Source: Actinophytocola sp044466355 (lineage in GTDB: Bacteria > Actinomycetota > Actinomycetes > Mycobacteriales > Pseudonocardiaceae). From it: a stretch of 64,000 bases of DNA. This document shows positions 1 through 7,191 of the stretch, in pieces. The position numbers were made by a program, and so were the translations under genes. The notes beneath the pieces are model-generated. The model saw only the letters and a program-made list of their open reading frames with translations, made no database searches and had not been told where the DNA came from. The stretch is taken from assembly GCF_044466355.1 (NCBI RefSeq), contig NZ_JBITMQ010000008.1, positions 310,001 through 374,000 on the forward strand, written 5' to 3'. Position 1 is the first letter of the stretch; the number at the start of each line of letters is the position of its first letter.

Positions 1-888
1 TGGCGGTCGCTGGGCAGGCCGGAGAAGCGCCGGTTGATGACGTGGCGCGGCGGGTACCACGGCGACACGTTCCACCCGATGAGCGTGTGCGACCCGGACG
101 GTGGCATGCACAGCCTGTGGCGGGGTGTGCTGCCCGCGCAGGTGTTCGCGGACGCGCCGCCCTCGGCGTTCGAGCACGACTACGTGGCGCACCTGGCGGC
201 GGTGGTGGAGTCCCATGCGGACGAACTGGCCGCGGTGATCGTGGAGCCGGTGGTGCAGGGTGCGGGCGGCATGCGCTTCCACGACCCGCGTTACCTGCAC
301 GTGCTGCGTGAGCTGACCCTCGCGCACGACGTGCTGCTGATCTTCGACGAGATCGCGACCGGATTCGGTCGCACGGGCACGTTGTTCGCGGCGGACCAGG
401 CGTCGGTGGCGCCGGACATCATGTGCGTCGGCAAGGCGCTGACCGGTGGCTACCTGTCGATGGGCGCGACGCTGTGCACCCCGGCGGTGGCCGACGGCAT
501 CTCCCGGGGCGAGGTCCCGGTGCTGGCGCACGGACCGACGTTCATGGGCAACCCGTTGTCGTCGGCGGTCGCGAACGCGTCGGTGGAGCTGCTGCTGTCC
601 CAGGACTGGCAGGCCACGGTGAAGCGCATCGAGGCGGAGCTGGTGGCGGGGCTGGCTCCGGCGCGGTCGATGCCGGGGGTGCTGGACGTCCGCGTGCTGG
701 GTGCGATCGGGGTGGTGCAGCTCGACCACCACGTCGACATGGCGGCCGCGACGGAGGCGGTGGTGGCCGAAGGGGTGTGGCTGCGCCCGTTCCGGGACCT
801 GATCTACACGATGCCGCCGTACGTCACGGAGTCCGCGGACCTGGCGAGTATCACGAGGGGCGTGCTCGCGGCGGCGGCCGTGGCGTGA
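1..888 (+). CDS. bioA: BioA, adenosylmethionine--8-amino-7-oxononanoate aminotransferase (5' truncated by window edge)
   Basis: PLP enzyme that converts KAPA to DAPA with S-adenosylmethionine as amino donor, in biotin synthesis. The frame is open from base 1, so the N-terminus lies outside the window and about 295 residues remain. Diagnostic stretches are MTWRGGYHGDT, VVEPVVQGAGGMRFHDPRYL, LIFDEIATGFGRTG and the PLP-lysine region IMCVGKALTGGYLS (Lys codon 433-435). The C-terminal VWLRPFRDLIYTMPPY is typical of BioA rather than other class III aminotransferases. It lies upstream of bioD and bioB, but a minus-strand gene (1067-1759) separates it from bioD. No bioF is visible in the window. Identification is secure. 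Confidence 0.96.
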   Translation, partial: WRSLGRPEKRRLMTWRGGYHGDTFHPMSVCDPDGGMHSLWRGVLPAQVFADAPPSAFEHDYVAHLAAVVESHADELAAVIVEPVVQGAGGMRFHDPRYLHVLRELTLAHDVLLIFDEIATGFGRTGTLFAADQASVAPDIMCVGKALTGGYLSMGATLCTPAVADGISRGEVPVLAHGPTFMGNPLSSAVANASVELLLSQDWQATVKRIEAELVAGLAPARSMPGVLDVRVLGAIGVVQLDHHVDMAAATEAVVAEGVWLRPFRDLIYTMPPYVTESADLASITRGVLAAAAVA

Positions 889-897
889 TCGTGGCGT

Positions 898-928
898 GGC
901 CGCCGGCCCCCTCGAACCACGCTACGGC
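898..928 (-). repeat. Intergenic promoter-like repeat, copy A
   Basis: Read on the minus strand: TAGCGT (919-924), 7 nt, then GGGGGCCGGCGGCC (898-911). Closely matches copy D at 33504-33536. Lies between the convergent bioA and barstar-domain genes. Confidence 0.6.
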
Positions 929-1035
929 AACCCACCGACAGGAAACCGTGGCAGGCACCGGATTCGGCTCAGCCTGTGGACCACACCGTCCGCTGTGGAC
1001 AACTCCGCTCGCGCGGCCGATCGTCGTCGGTACCG

Positions 1036-1066
1036 TGCCGTAGGCTGGAAACCGGGGGCCGGAGGC
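1036..1066 (+). repeat. Intergenic promoter-like repeat, copy B
   Basis: Plus strand: TAGGCT (1041-1046), 7 nt, then GGGGGCCGGAGGC (1054-1066). Same hexamer-to-G-run spacing as copies A, C and D. Inverted relative to copy A, so 898-1066 is bounded by imperfect inverted copies. It ends at the stop codon of the minus-strand barstar gene. Confidence 0.55.
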
Positions 1067-1759
1067 TCACCGAAGGTGCACGTCCACGCCGCCCTCCCGC
1101 AGCACCGACACCACCGCCGCGAACTCCGGCACCCGCGCCCTCGCCACGTCGGCATCGCGCCACTCCAGCGTGAACGGCGGCACCGCTCCGAACCCGCCGC
1201 GCAGGCAGTCGGCCACCGCGTCCAGGTTCCACCCGTAGTACCCGCCCGGCCCGTTCACCGCCTCCCCGAGCGCGCAGTACACGGCGTCCACGTCCACGAG
1301 GTCGCGACCGTCGAGCGGGCCCGCCGGCCCGTGGACGCGACGGTTGAGCGCCACCGACAGCCACGCCCGCCGCCCGTACGCCCGCCACAACCCCGGCCGG
1401 TCGAGCCGCCCGGTGCGCACCAGCTCCCACACCGCCGCGGCGCCCGGCTCGACGACGCGACCCGCTCGGACGGTCAGGTCCACCAGCCCGGGCCGCCCCG
1501 GCGTCATCCGTGCGGCCACCGGGGAGAAGCCGGTCAACGCGTACCTGCCGACAGGTACACCGGCCGCGTCGAGCAGCGACAGTCGCGCGGCACCACGGAA
1601 AGCGCGGCGCGACCCGATCCGTTCCAGCTGGTCGGCCACCGCACCGCGCAGGGCCAGCCCACACAGGACCACCTGCTCGTCGCCCTCGAAGAAGCCGTCC
1701 AGGCCGGTGCCGTGTCCCCACAGGACGTCGCCCGCGGTCAGGGCGTAGTGCCACTCCAT
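1067..1759 (-). CDS. Barstar-domain protein with N-terminal domain of unknown function
   Basis: 230 residues. The C-terminal ~90 residues (about 140-230) resemble the barstar/barnase-inhibitor fold: a ValAspValAspAla strand, a helix ending GGYYGWNLDAVADCL, and a later FTLEWRDADVAR strand. These match the family's YYGxNxDALxDCL and LxWxxAD pattern. Barstars bind and block small secreted RNases. The first ~125 residues (MEWHYALTAGDVLWGHGTGL) form a separate globular domain I do not recognise. No barnase-like RNase is adjacent, so it may be an orphan immunity protein or act elsewhere. The ATG at 1759 is supported by TACGGT ending 6 nt upstream. Convergent with bioA, divergent from bioD. Confidence 0.72.
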   Translation of the reverse strand: MEWHYALTAGDVLWGHGTGLDGFFEGDEQVVLCGLALRGAVADQLERIGSRRAFRGAARLSLLDAAGVPVGRYALTGFSPVAARMTPGRPGLVDLTVRAGRVVEPGAAAVWELVRTGRLDRPGLWRAYGRRAWLSVALNRRVHGPAGPLDGRDLVDVDAVYCALGEAVNGPGGYYGWNLDAVADCLRGGFGAVPPFTLEWRDADVARARVPEFAAVVSVLREGGVDVHLR

Positions 1760-1765
1760 CCAGCG

Positions 1766-1771
1766 ACCGTA
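1766..1771 (-). promoter_or_regulatory. -10 box, leaderless promoter of the barstar-domain gene
   Basis: TACGGT on the minus strand, 6 nt before the ATG, with no Shine-Dalgarno sequence. Confidence 0.5.
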
Positions 1772-1810
1772 TCGGCAGGGGCGGTTGAGGTCGGTGCGAG
1801 CGGGTGGGAC

Positions 1811-1816
1811 TAGCCT
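1811..1816 (+). promoter_or_regulatory. -10 box, leaderless promoter of bioD
   Basis: TAGCCT, 8 nt before the bioD GTG; no ribosome-binding site between. Confidence 0.5.
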
Positions 1817-1824
1817 GACGCCCC

Positions 1825-2544
1825 GTGAGTTTCATGGTGCTCACGGGAACCGGTACCGGTGTCGGGAAGACCGTCGTCACGGCGGCCGTCGCCGCGTTGG
1901 CGCTGTACAAACGGCGCAGCGTGGCGGTGCTGAAACCGGCGCAGACGGGGCTCGAGCCGGGTGAACCCGGGGATGTCGACGAGGTCACGCGCCTCGCCGG
2001 CGACGACGTCACCACCTGGGAGCTCGCGCGCTTCCCCGACCCGCTGGCCCCCGCGACGGCCGCGCGCCGCGCGGGCATCATGCCGGTCACCCCCAAGCAG
2101 GCCGCCGCGGCCGCCGTCGAGCTGTCCCGCGGACACGACCTCGTGCTGGTCGAGGGCGCGGGCGGGCTGCTGGTGCGCATGGACGACCAGGGCGGCACCC
2201 TCGCCGACGTCGCCTGGTCCGCCGCCGCGCCGGTGCTGATCGTCGCCAACGCGGGCCTCGGCACCCTCAACGAGACAGCGCTGACCGCCGAGGCGTTGCG
2301 CCGTCGCGGCATCGAGTGCGCCGGTGTCGTGGTGGGTTCGTGGCCCGCCGAGCCCGACCTCGCCGCGCGGTCCAACCTCGACGACCTGCCGGTGGCCGCG
2401 GACGCGCCGCTGGTGGGCGCCATCCCGGCCGGTGCGGGCGAGCTGACCAGGCCGAAGTTCCTGGACATGGCGATCCGCTCGCTCGCCCCCGAACTGGGTG
2501 GCGAGTTCGACGCCGGCGGCTTCGCGGCCGAGCACGCCGCCTAG
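1825..2544 (+). CDS. bioD: BioD, dethiobiotin synthetase
   Basis: ATP- and CO2-dependent closure of DAPA to dethiobiotin, the penultimate step of biotin synthesis; cytoplasmic. 239 residues, normal length. The Walker A loop GTGTGVGKT is at residues 8-16. The conserved LKPAQTG follows at about 40, and LVEGAGGLLVRM near 110. The GTG start puts the P-loop at the usual distance from the N-terminus, and a TAGCCT hexamer 8 nt upstream suggests a leaderless transcript separate from bioA. The TAG stop is part of a CTAG at 2541-2544 that could also end a small minus-strand ORF. bioB follows about 190 bp downstream. Confidence 0.95.
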   Translation: MSFMVLTGTGTGVGKTVVTAAVAALALYKRRSVAVLKPAQTGLEPGEPGDVDEVTRLAGDDVTTWELARFPDPLAPATAARRAGIMPVTPKQAAAAAVELSRGHDLVLVEGAGGLLVRMDDQGGTLADVAWSAAAPVLIVANAGLGTLNETALTAEALRRRGIECAGVVVGSWPAEPDLAARSNLDDLPVAADAPLVGAIPAGAGELTRPKFLDMAIRSLAPELGGEFDAGGFAAEHAA

Positions 2545-2663
2545 CCCGGCGACCTCGGCACGTCGAGGTTCACGTACACCGGCACCTTTGCCCTCCTGCC
2601 CAGGTGGCGGAAGGCGTCGATGAGTACTCGCGCTTGAGCGCGGCTCGCACGCGTGACATACAT
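2541..2663 (-). CDS. Possible small ORF or 3' gene remnant between bioD and bioB
   Basis: 40-codon minus-strand frame ending in the same CTAG that supplies the bioD stop. The C-terminal ~27 codons (LIDAFRHLGRRAKVPVYVNL and on) have almost pure G/C third positions like genuine genes here. The first ~13 codons do not. This fits either a small protein with a poorly placed start or the 3' end of a decayed gene. No family recognised. The shared CTAG stop recurs at other convergent pairs in the window, which is mild support. Confidence 0.3.
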   Translation of the reverse strand: MYVTRASRAQARVLIDAFRHLGRRAKVPVYVNLDVPRSPG

Positions 2664-2732
2664 CGCGTCCGGTGGCCGGGGTGGTCAGGCACACTGGGGC
2701 GGATCAACGCGCTCGACGAACATGGAGGCACC

Positions 2733-3767
2733 GTGACCGCAGCTGCCGAACGGACCGGGACAGAGTCGGTGACCGACCCCATCGCCGCCGCCAGGGAGCA
2801 GGTCCTCGAACGCGGTGTCGGCCTGGGCGAGGAGCAGATCCTGGAGATCCTGCGCCTGCCCGACGACCGGATCCCGGAGCTGCTCGCACTCGCCCACGAG
2901 GTGCGGATGCGCTGGTGCGGGCCGGAGGTCGAGGTCGAGGGCATCGTGAGCCTCAAGACCGGCGGCTGCCCGGAGGACTGCCACTTCTGCTCGCAGTCCG
3001 GGCAGTTCCCCTCCCCGGTGCGCTCGGCGTGGCTGGACATCCCGGGCCTGGTCAAGGCCGCGCGGGAGACCGCGGCGACCGGCGCCAGCGAGTTCTGCAT
3101 CGTCGCCGCCGTGCGCGGGCCGGACAAGCGCCTGCTCTCGCAGGTGCGGGACGGCATCAGGGCCATCCGCGAGGACGGCAACGACATCCAGATCGCCTGC
3201 TCGCTGGGCATGCTCACGCAGGAGCAGGTCGACGAGCTGGTCGAGATGGGTGTGCACCGCTACAACCACAACCTCGAGACCGCCCGTTCGCACTTCCCGA
3301 GCGTCGTCACCACGCACTCGTGGGAGGAGCGCTGGGACACGCTGAAGATGGTCCACGCGGCCGGTATGGAGGTGTGCTGCGGCGGCATCATCGGCATGGG
3401 GGAGAGCGTCGAGCAGCGCGCCGAGTTCGCCGCCCAGCTCGGCGAGCTGGACCCGCACGAGGTCCCGATGAACTTCCTGATCCCGCAGCCGGGCACGCCC
3501 TACGAGAACTACGAGATCGTCGAGGGCAAGGACGCGCTGCGCACCATCGCCGCGTTCCGCCTCGCGCTGCCGCGCACGATCCTGCGCTTCGCGGGCGGCC
3601 GTGAGCTCACGCTCGGTGACCTCGGCGCCGAGCAGGGCATGCTGGGCGGCATCAACGCGATCATCGTCGGCAACTACCTCACCAACCTCGGTCGGCCCGC
3701 GCAGCAGGACCTCGACATGCTGGCGGAGCTGAAGATGCCGGTGAAGGCGCTGAGCGAGCACCTGTGA
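2733..3767 (+). CDS. bioB: BioB, biotin synthase
   Basis: Radical-SAM enzyme inserting sulfur into dethiobiotin to make biotin. 344 residues. The radical-SAM cluster motif C79-x3-C83-x2-C86 lies in GGCPEDCHFCSQSGQF. Other BioB hallmarks are YNHNLETA, CCGGIIGMGE and FLIPQPGTPYEN, and a C-terminal AGGRELTLGD segment carrying the Arg that contacts the auxiliary [2Fe-2S] cluster. The GTG start is preceded by GGAGG (2724-2728). An earlier in-frame start at 2316 would overlap bioD and is unlikely. The stop overlaps the GTG of bsaP, implying translational coupling to its auxiliary protein. Confidence 0.97.
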   Translation: MTAAAERTGTESVTDPIAAAREQVLERGVGLGEEQILEILRLPDDRIPELLALAHEVRMRWCGPEVEVEGIVSLKTGGCPEDCHFCSQSGQFPSPVRSAWLDIPGLVKAARETAATGASEFCIVAAVRGPDKRLLSQVRDGIRAIREDGNDIQIACSLGMLTQEQVDELVEMGVHRYNHNLETARSHFPSVVTTHSWEERWDTLKMVHAAGMEVCCGGIIGMGESVEQRAEFAAQLGELDPHEVPMNFLIPQPGTPYENYEIVEGKDALRTIAAFRLALPRTILRFAGGRELTLGDLGAEQGMLGGINAIIVGNYLTNLGRPAQQDLDMLAELKMPVKALSEHL

Positions 3768-3973
3768 GCGAGACCCCGGCCTTCTGCGTCCACTGCGGGA
3801 AACCGCTGGACGACGGCGATCACCCGCGGTGCTCGGGGGCCCAGGCGGCCCTCGACCCACCGCGGTTCTGCCCCGAGTGCGCGCGGCGCATGATCGTGCA
3901 GGTCACGCCCTCGGGGTGGTCGGCGCGCTGCAGCCGACACGGTGAGCGCTCGTCGGTAGACGCTGGGTACTAG
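3764..3973 (+). CDS. bsaP: BsaP, biotin synthase auxiliary protein
   Basis: 69-residue cysteine-rich protein encoded directly after bioB with a GTGA overlap (GTG 3764, bioB TGA 3765-3767). Cysteines at 8, 11, 23, 36, 39 and 56 sit in FCVHCGKPL, HPRCSG, PPRFCPECARRM and SARCSRHG, matching the mycobacterial family represented by Rv1590. From memory of the literature, that family is proposed to serve the auxiliary iron-sulfur cluster consumed by BioB. The overlap implies co-production with BioB. The family match is strong from motif order; the mechanism rests on knowledge of the family. Confidence 0.88.
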   Translation: MSETPAFCVHCGKPLDDGDHPRCSGAQAALDPPRFCPECARRMIVQVTPSGWSARCSRHGERSSVDAGY

Positions 3974-4025
3974 TCTTTTCGCTACGGGCCGTACCGGTCC
4001 GGGGCAGGACTAGCGGGAGGTCGGA

Positions 4026-4631
4026 GTGTCGGAACAACCGGTCGGGGAGCAGGCAGCGCCGCACCGGGGGCCCGAGTACCCGATCTTCCCGCCCCCGGCG
4101 TACGCGTGGCGTCCGCCGGTGCCACACGTCGTGGTCAAACGTGACCTGCTGCCGTCGGTCAGCGTGCTGTCCACGGTCGCGCTGCTGGGACTGGCCGTCG
4201 GCTGGCTGTGGTCGCGTCTCGCGCCGCCACAGCGGCAGGTCATCACCCAGGACGGGAAGCCGGCGAACCTGATCGACGAGAGCTACCACCGCTTCGACGG
4301 GCTCGTGATCTTCATGCTGTTGTGCGTCGCGGCGGGGGTGGTGGCGGCCGTCGCCGTCTGGTTCCTGCGGGAACGCCGTGGCCCGGTGGTCATGGTGGCC
4401 GCCACGGCCGGTGGTGCGCTGGGCGGCTGGCTCGCGATGTCGGTCGGCAAGGCGTGGGCGGACGGCCGCTGGCCCGCGCCCGCTTCGGTGAAGCCGCTGG
4501 ACATCGTGTCGGTGCCGCCGTCGATCGAGTCGGCGTGGGCGATCCTGTTGTGGCCGCTCACGACCGCGCTGGTGTACGGCGTGCTCGCCGCCATGAACGG
4601 CATGGACGACCTGGGCCGCCGCCTCGGCTGA
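4026..4631 (+). CDS. DUF2567-family membrane protein
   Basis: 201 residues with a proline-rich cytoplasmic N-terminus (PIFPPPAYAWRPPVPHVVVK), then four hydrophobic segments at about 43-62, 93-112, 120-140 and 168-190. Matches the actinobacterial DUF2567 family that follows bioB and Rv1590-like genes in mycobacteria (Rv1591). Biochemical role unknown; conserved linkage suggests a biotin-related or merely syntenic position. GTG start preceded by GGGAGG (4016-4021). Separated from bsaP by 52 bp containing a TAGTCT hexamer, so it may have its own promoter. Confidence 0.8.
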   Translation: MSEQPVGEQAAPHRGPEYPIFPPPAYAWRPPVPHVVVKRDLLPSVSVLSTVALLGLAVGWLWSRLAPPQRQVITQDGKPANLIDESYHRFDGLVIFMLLCVAAGVVAAVAVWFLRERRGPVVMVAATAGGALGGWLAMSVGKAWADGRWPAPASVKPLDIVSVPPSIESAWAILLWPLTTALVYGVLAAMNGMDDLGRRLG

Positions 4632-4642
4632 CGCAGGGCTGT

Positions 4643-4921
4643 CCCGTCGAGGAACACGGCGGTGATCGCGGCACCGGCCTGCTCGGTGCCGATCTGCCCG
4701 GCCGCGACGAGCCGGAGCACCCGTTCCAGCAGCCCGGTGAACATCTCGAACTGGATCTCCACCGGCACGTCTGCGCGCAGTGTGCCGTCGGCGACGCCGC
4801 GTGCCAGCAGTTCCCGCACCGGACCGGCGAGCTTGCGGTCCAGCTCGTTCTTGCGTGCGTGCGCGATCACCCCGTACCTGCTGCTCGCGGTCATGAAGCC
4901 GCGCGCCAGCCGCGCGATGCC
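4643..4921 (-). pseudogene. Remnant of a TetR-family regulator (C-terminal ligand domain only)
   Basis: On the minus strand this interval encodes a TetR-like C-terminal helical region: SRYGVIAHARKNELDRKL, then VRELLARGVADGTLRADVPV and FTGLLERVLRLVAAGQIG, ending QAGAAITAVFLDG. This is the usual end of a ~200-residue TetR. The N-terminal helix-turn-helix is absent. Upstream sequence turns into Arg-rich low-quality coding, and the frame runs on into the antisense of the DUF2567 gene. The most economical reading is a truncated, dead regulator. A frameshifted but complete gene is less likely, because no HTH is seen in the other frames up to 5046. Confidence 0.6.
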
Positions 4922-5045
4922 TCCCGCACGGGGACGGTCGTCACCTCGGCGTCGGTCCCGGCTGGCGGACCTGAGCACGCGCCGGGACCGGTCCCGGCCC
5001 GGCGGGGCGAGAGTGCACGTCTGACTGACTCGGGCAGGGGGATCG

Positions 5046-5651
5046 GTGGGCGGCACGCAGTCCTTCGGGGCGAAGATCGCGTTGATCGTCGGCGTGGCCT
5101 GCACCGTGGCGGTGCTCGGTGTGGCGGTGTTCTCCATCGTCGATCCTCGCGGGATGTACACGGACAGCGCCTACTGCTCGTTGCGCCAAGAGGATCGCGG
5201 TCCGTACCACGAGGACGTGGCGCCATATCGGGGCGACGGCCCGCATCCCGTCCTCATGCTCCGTGACGAATCCAGGCCCCAGCACCACGCGGGCGAACTG
5301 TCGAGTGAGCTTCCCGGGAGCTGGCGGGCGAGTTCGACCGACGACATCCAGCTCGTCGTCTGTGAAACCGGGTCGACGAAACTGCCGAAGGAGACCTGTC
5401 GCTACCACGGTGGCCGAACCGTGGTCCACGAGACTGTGTCCTACTACTTCAGCGTCATCGAGGCAGCGACAGGCGAGTTGTTGAGACAGTTCACGGTGTA
5501 CAGCACCGACTACGGCGGTTGCGAGCGCGTGGTAGTCGTGCCTGACGAGGAATACGGATCCGAGGTGACCACGGTCGACAGCCACGTCGAGCCCACGGTG
5601 GCCGTCCTCCTCGGCGAGCTGAAGCACTACGTCGAGGATTTCGTCCCGTAG
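5046..5651 (+). CDS. Hypothetical protein with single N-terminal membrane anchor
   Basis: 201 residues. One hydrophobic segment at about 9-31 (IALIVGVACTVAVLGVAVFS) is followed by a predicted extracytoplasmic domain rich in charged residues. That domain has four cysteines (C44, C106, C118, C178) that could form disulfides. No family recognised. GTG start with AGGGGG just upstream. Stops two bases before the stop of the convergent Lon-domain gene. Codon usage is slightly less GC-extreme than neighbouring biosynthetic genes, which is common for lineage-specific membrane proteins. Confidence 0.7.
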   Translation: MGGTQSFGAKIALIVGVACTVAVLGVAVFSIVDPRGMYTDSAYCSLRQEDRGPYHEDVAPYRGDGPHPVLMLRDESRPQHHAGELSSELPGSWRASSTDDIQLVVCETGSTKLPKETCRYHGGRTVVHETVSYYFSVIEAATGELLRQFTVYSTDYGGCERVVVVPDEEYGSEVTTVDSHVEPTVAVLLGELKHYVEDFVP

Positions 5652-5653
5652 GG

Positions 5654-6394
5654 TCAGTTCTCGATCGCCTGCTGGTGCAGGTCCGCTGGGGGAGCGGGGA
5701 TCGCGTGCAGCGTCGCCAGGATGCCCGCCTCACGGCTCAGCAGCCGGGTCACCAGACGCAGCCGGTGCAGCGGCCGCGTCTCCTCCAGGATGCGCTGCCG
5801 GTCCTCCAGCGGCAGCAGGCAGTCCGTGGCGAGCAGGTGTGCCAACGACGCCACGTCGACGTCCTCGGCGGGTTCGGTCCAGTCGCCCTGCTTCCACGCC
5901 GCCTGGCAGTACCGCCGGTACGCCGCCCTCGCCGACGCGACCAGCGCCACGACCGTGTCGTCGGGCATCCGCTGCCCGGGGATCATCGCGGGCGCGTCCG
6001 GCAGCCACTCGACCGTGCCCATCAGGTACGGCGCCGCCTCGGGGTCCACGGACAGCAGCCGGAACCGGTGCTCGCCGAGGGTGACGATGTCGAAGCGCCC
6101 GTCCGGCAGCCGTGCCGCCTGGCGCAGGATGGCCGCGCACCCGATTGGTTTCAGCTGTTCGAGTGACGTCACTTCGACCCCGGCCGACGGTGCGAGCGCG
6201 ACGACCCCGAAGCGCTTCTCCGGCACGGTGCCGGTGATCAGGTCGACGGTCAGCTGCCGGTACCTGGGTTCGAAGACGTGCAGCGGCAGGGTGACCCCGG
6301 GCAACAGCACCGTCTGCAGCGGGAACAGCGGCAGTGGCAGCGGCGTCAACGGAGGCGTCGGCGGAGGCGGCGGTGATGTCGGACCCGTGGGCAC
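5654..6394 (-). CDS. Lon-protease substrate-binding-domain (LON N-terminal domain) protein
   Basis: 246 residues, with no AAA or Ser-Lys protease domain, so this is a stand-alone LON substrate-binding (PUA-like) protein and not Lon itself. After a Pro-rich start, PLPLFPLQTVLLPGVTLPLH and FEPRYRQL give the family signature. FGVVAL and a GCAAIL strand follow, then a C-terminal helical part with LPLEDRQRILE. The widely conserved actinobacterial single-domain protein has unknown function. The GTG at 6394 is favoured over a frame extending to 6541, because a TAACCT hexamer lies 7 nt upstream (6402-6407) and the longer version would overlap nrtR deeply. Confidence 0.85.
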   Translation of the reverse strand: MPTGPTSPPPPPTPPLTPLPLPLFPLQTVLLPGVTLPLHVFEPRYRQLTVDLITGTVPEKRFGVVALAPSAGVEVTSLEQLKPIGCAAILRQAARLPDGRFDIVTLGEHRFRLLSVDPEAAPYLMGTVEWLPDAPAMIPGQRMPDDTVVALVASARAAYRRYCQAAWKQGDWTEPAEDVDVASLAHLLATDCLLPLEDRQRILEETRPLHRLRLVTRLLSREAGILATLHAIPAPPADLHQQAIEN

Positions 6395-6401
6395 GGACCC
6401 A

Positions 6402-6407
6402 AGGTTA
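6402..6407 (-). promoter_or_regulatory. -10 box, leaderless promoter of the LON-domain gene
   Basis: TAACCT on the minus strand, 7 nt before GTG 6394, overlapping the nrtR stop codon. Confidence 0.4.
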
Positions 6408-7121
6408 GGTTGCCGCGCCACCTCTCGCTTGGTTCGGCGGACGGAGGACTGCGAACGGGTCCGTGACCTCGATGCCCCGCTGGGTGAACCGGAACAACGC
6501 GGCCGGGCGGCCGCCCGCTTTTCCTGGTTGCGCTGTGTCACCGGTCGGTTCGAGCAGACCGCGCCGCGACAGCACCCGCTGGAGGTTCGTCGCCGAGACG
6601 CGGTACCCGAGCGCGGCCGAGTACAGGGCGCGCAGCGCGGAGATCGTGAACGTCGGCGGCGCCAGCGCGAAACCCAGGTTCGTGTACGACAGTTTCGCCC
6701 GCAGCCGGTCCCGCGCTCGACGAACGATGGACTCGTGGTCGAACGCGGTGCGGGGGAGCGCGTCCACCGGGTGCCACGCCGTGTCCGACGGCAGCGCCGG
6801 GTCGCCGTCGGAGGGGACGAGCCCGAGGAACGCCGACGCGATCACCCGCTCACCCGGCACCCGGTCCGGCGCGCTGAACACCGCGAGCTGCTCTACGTGC
6901 GACAACTGCCGCACGTCGACCTTCTCCTCGAGCTGGCGGCGGATCGAGGACTCCACGTCCTCGGTCGACCCGAGCCGTCCGCCCGGCAGTGACCATCGGT
7001 GCGCGTGCGGTTCCTGAGCGCGTTCCCAGAGCAGGACCTGGAGTGATCCCGCTCGCACCTGGAGCACCGCGGCCAGCACTTCGTGGTCGGACACGGTTAA
7101 CGCGGTGGTAGCATTGGGCAT
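6405..7121 (-). CDS. nrtR: NrtR, Nudix-related transcriptional repressor of NAD synthesis
   Basis: 238 residues. The N-terminal Nudix-like domain (VLAAVLQVRAGSLQVLLWER, RWSLPGGRLG, then SSIRRQLEEKV) has the Nudix GxxxEx5 region degraded, as in NrtR regulators that sense ADP-ribose without hydrolysing it. The C-terminal winged helix includes FTISALRALYSAALGYRVSA, TNLQRVLSRRGLLEPTG and GRPAALFRF. Divergent from nadABC, which NrtR homologues repress. ATG 7121 follows TAGGAT by 7 nt. A perfect palindrome (7122-7144) covers that box, so autorepression is expected. Confidence 0.9.
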   Translation of the reverse strand: MPNATTALTVSDHEVLAAVLQVRAGSLQVLLWERAQEPHAHRWSLPGGRLGSTEDVESSIRRQLEEKVDVRQLSHVEQLAVFSAPDRVPGERVIASAFLGLVPSDGDPALPSDTAWHPVDALPRTAFDHESIVRRARDRLRAKLSYTNLGFALAPPTFTISALRALYSAALGYRVSATNLQRVLSRRGLLEPTGDTAQPGKAGGRPAALFRFTQRGIEVTDPFAVLRPPNQARGGAAT

Positions 7122-7144
7122 GTTTTCGATCCTAAGGCGAAAAC
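7122..7144. promoter_or_regulatory. NrtR operator overlapping the nrtR -10 box
   Basis: Perfect inverted repeat GTTTTCG-N9-CGAAAAC. The minus-strand TAGGAT (7129-7134) lies in its centre and the nrtR ATG abuts it. It is 48 bp upstream of nadA, so one site can control both directions. Confidence 0.8.
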
Positions 7145-7191
7145 CTCGGGAGAGGAAACGGACAGGCGGACCGTAGCCCAAGGAGGGATCA

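Noticed and set aside
898..1066. Simple terminator for bioA and the barstar gene
   Set aside because: The inverted segments are far apart and carry the -10-like spacing of copies C and D elsewhere, so a dispersed element explains them better.
2722..2736. ATG-led four-codon mini-frame ending in TGA over the bioB start
   Set aside because: Overlaps the bioB SD and start by chance; too short to support as a regulatory uORF.
5654..6541. Lon protease
   Set aside because: Only the substrate-binding domain is present; no AAA ATPase or Ser-Lys protease motifs.
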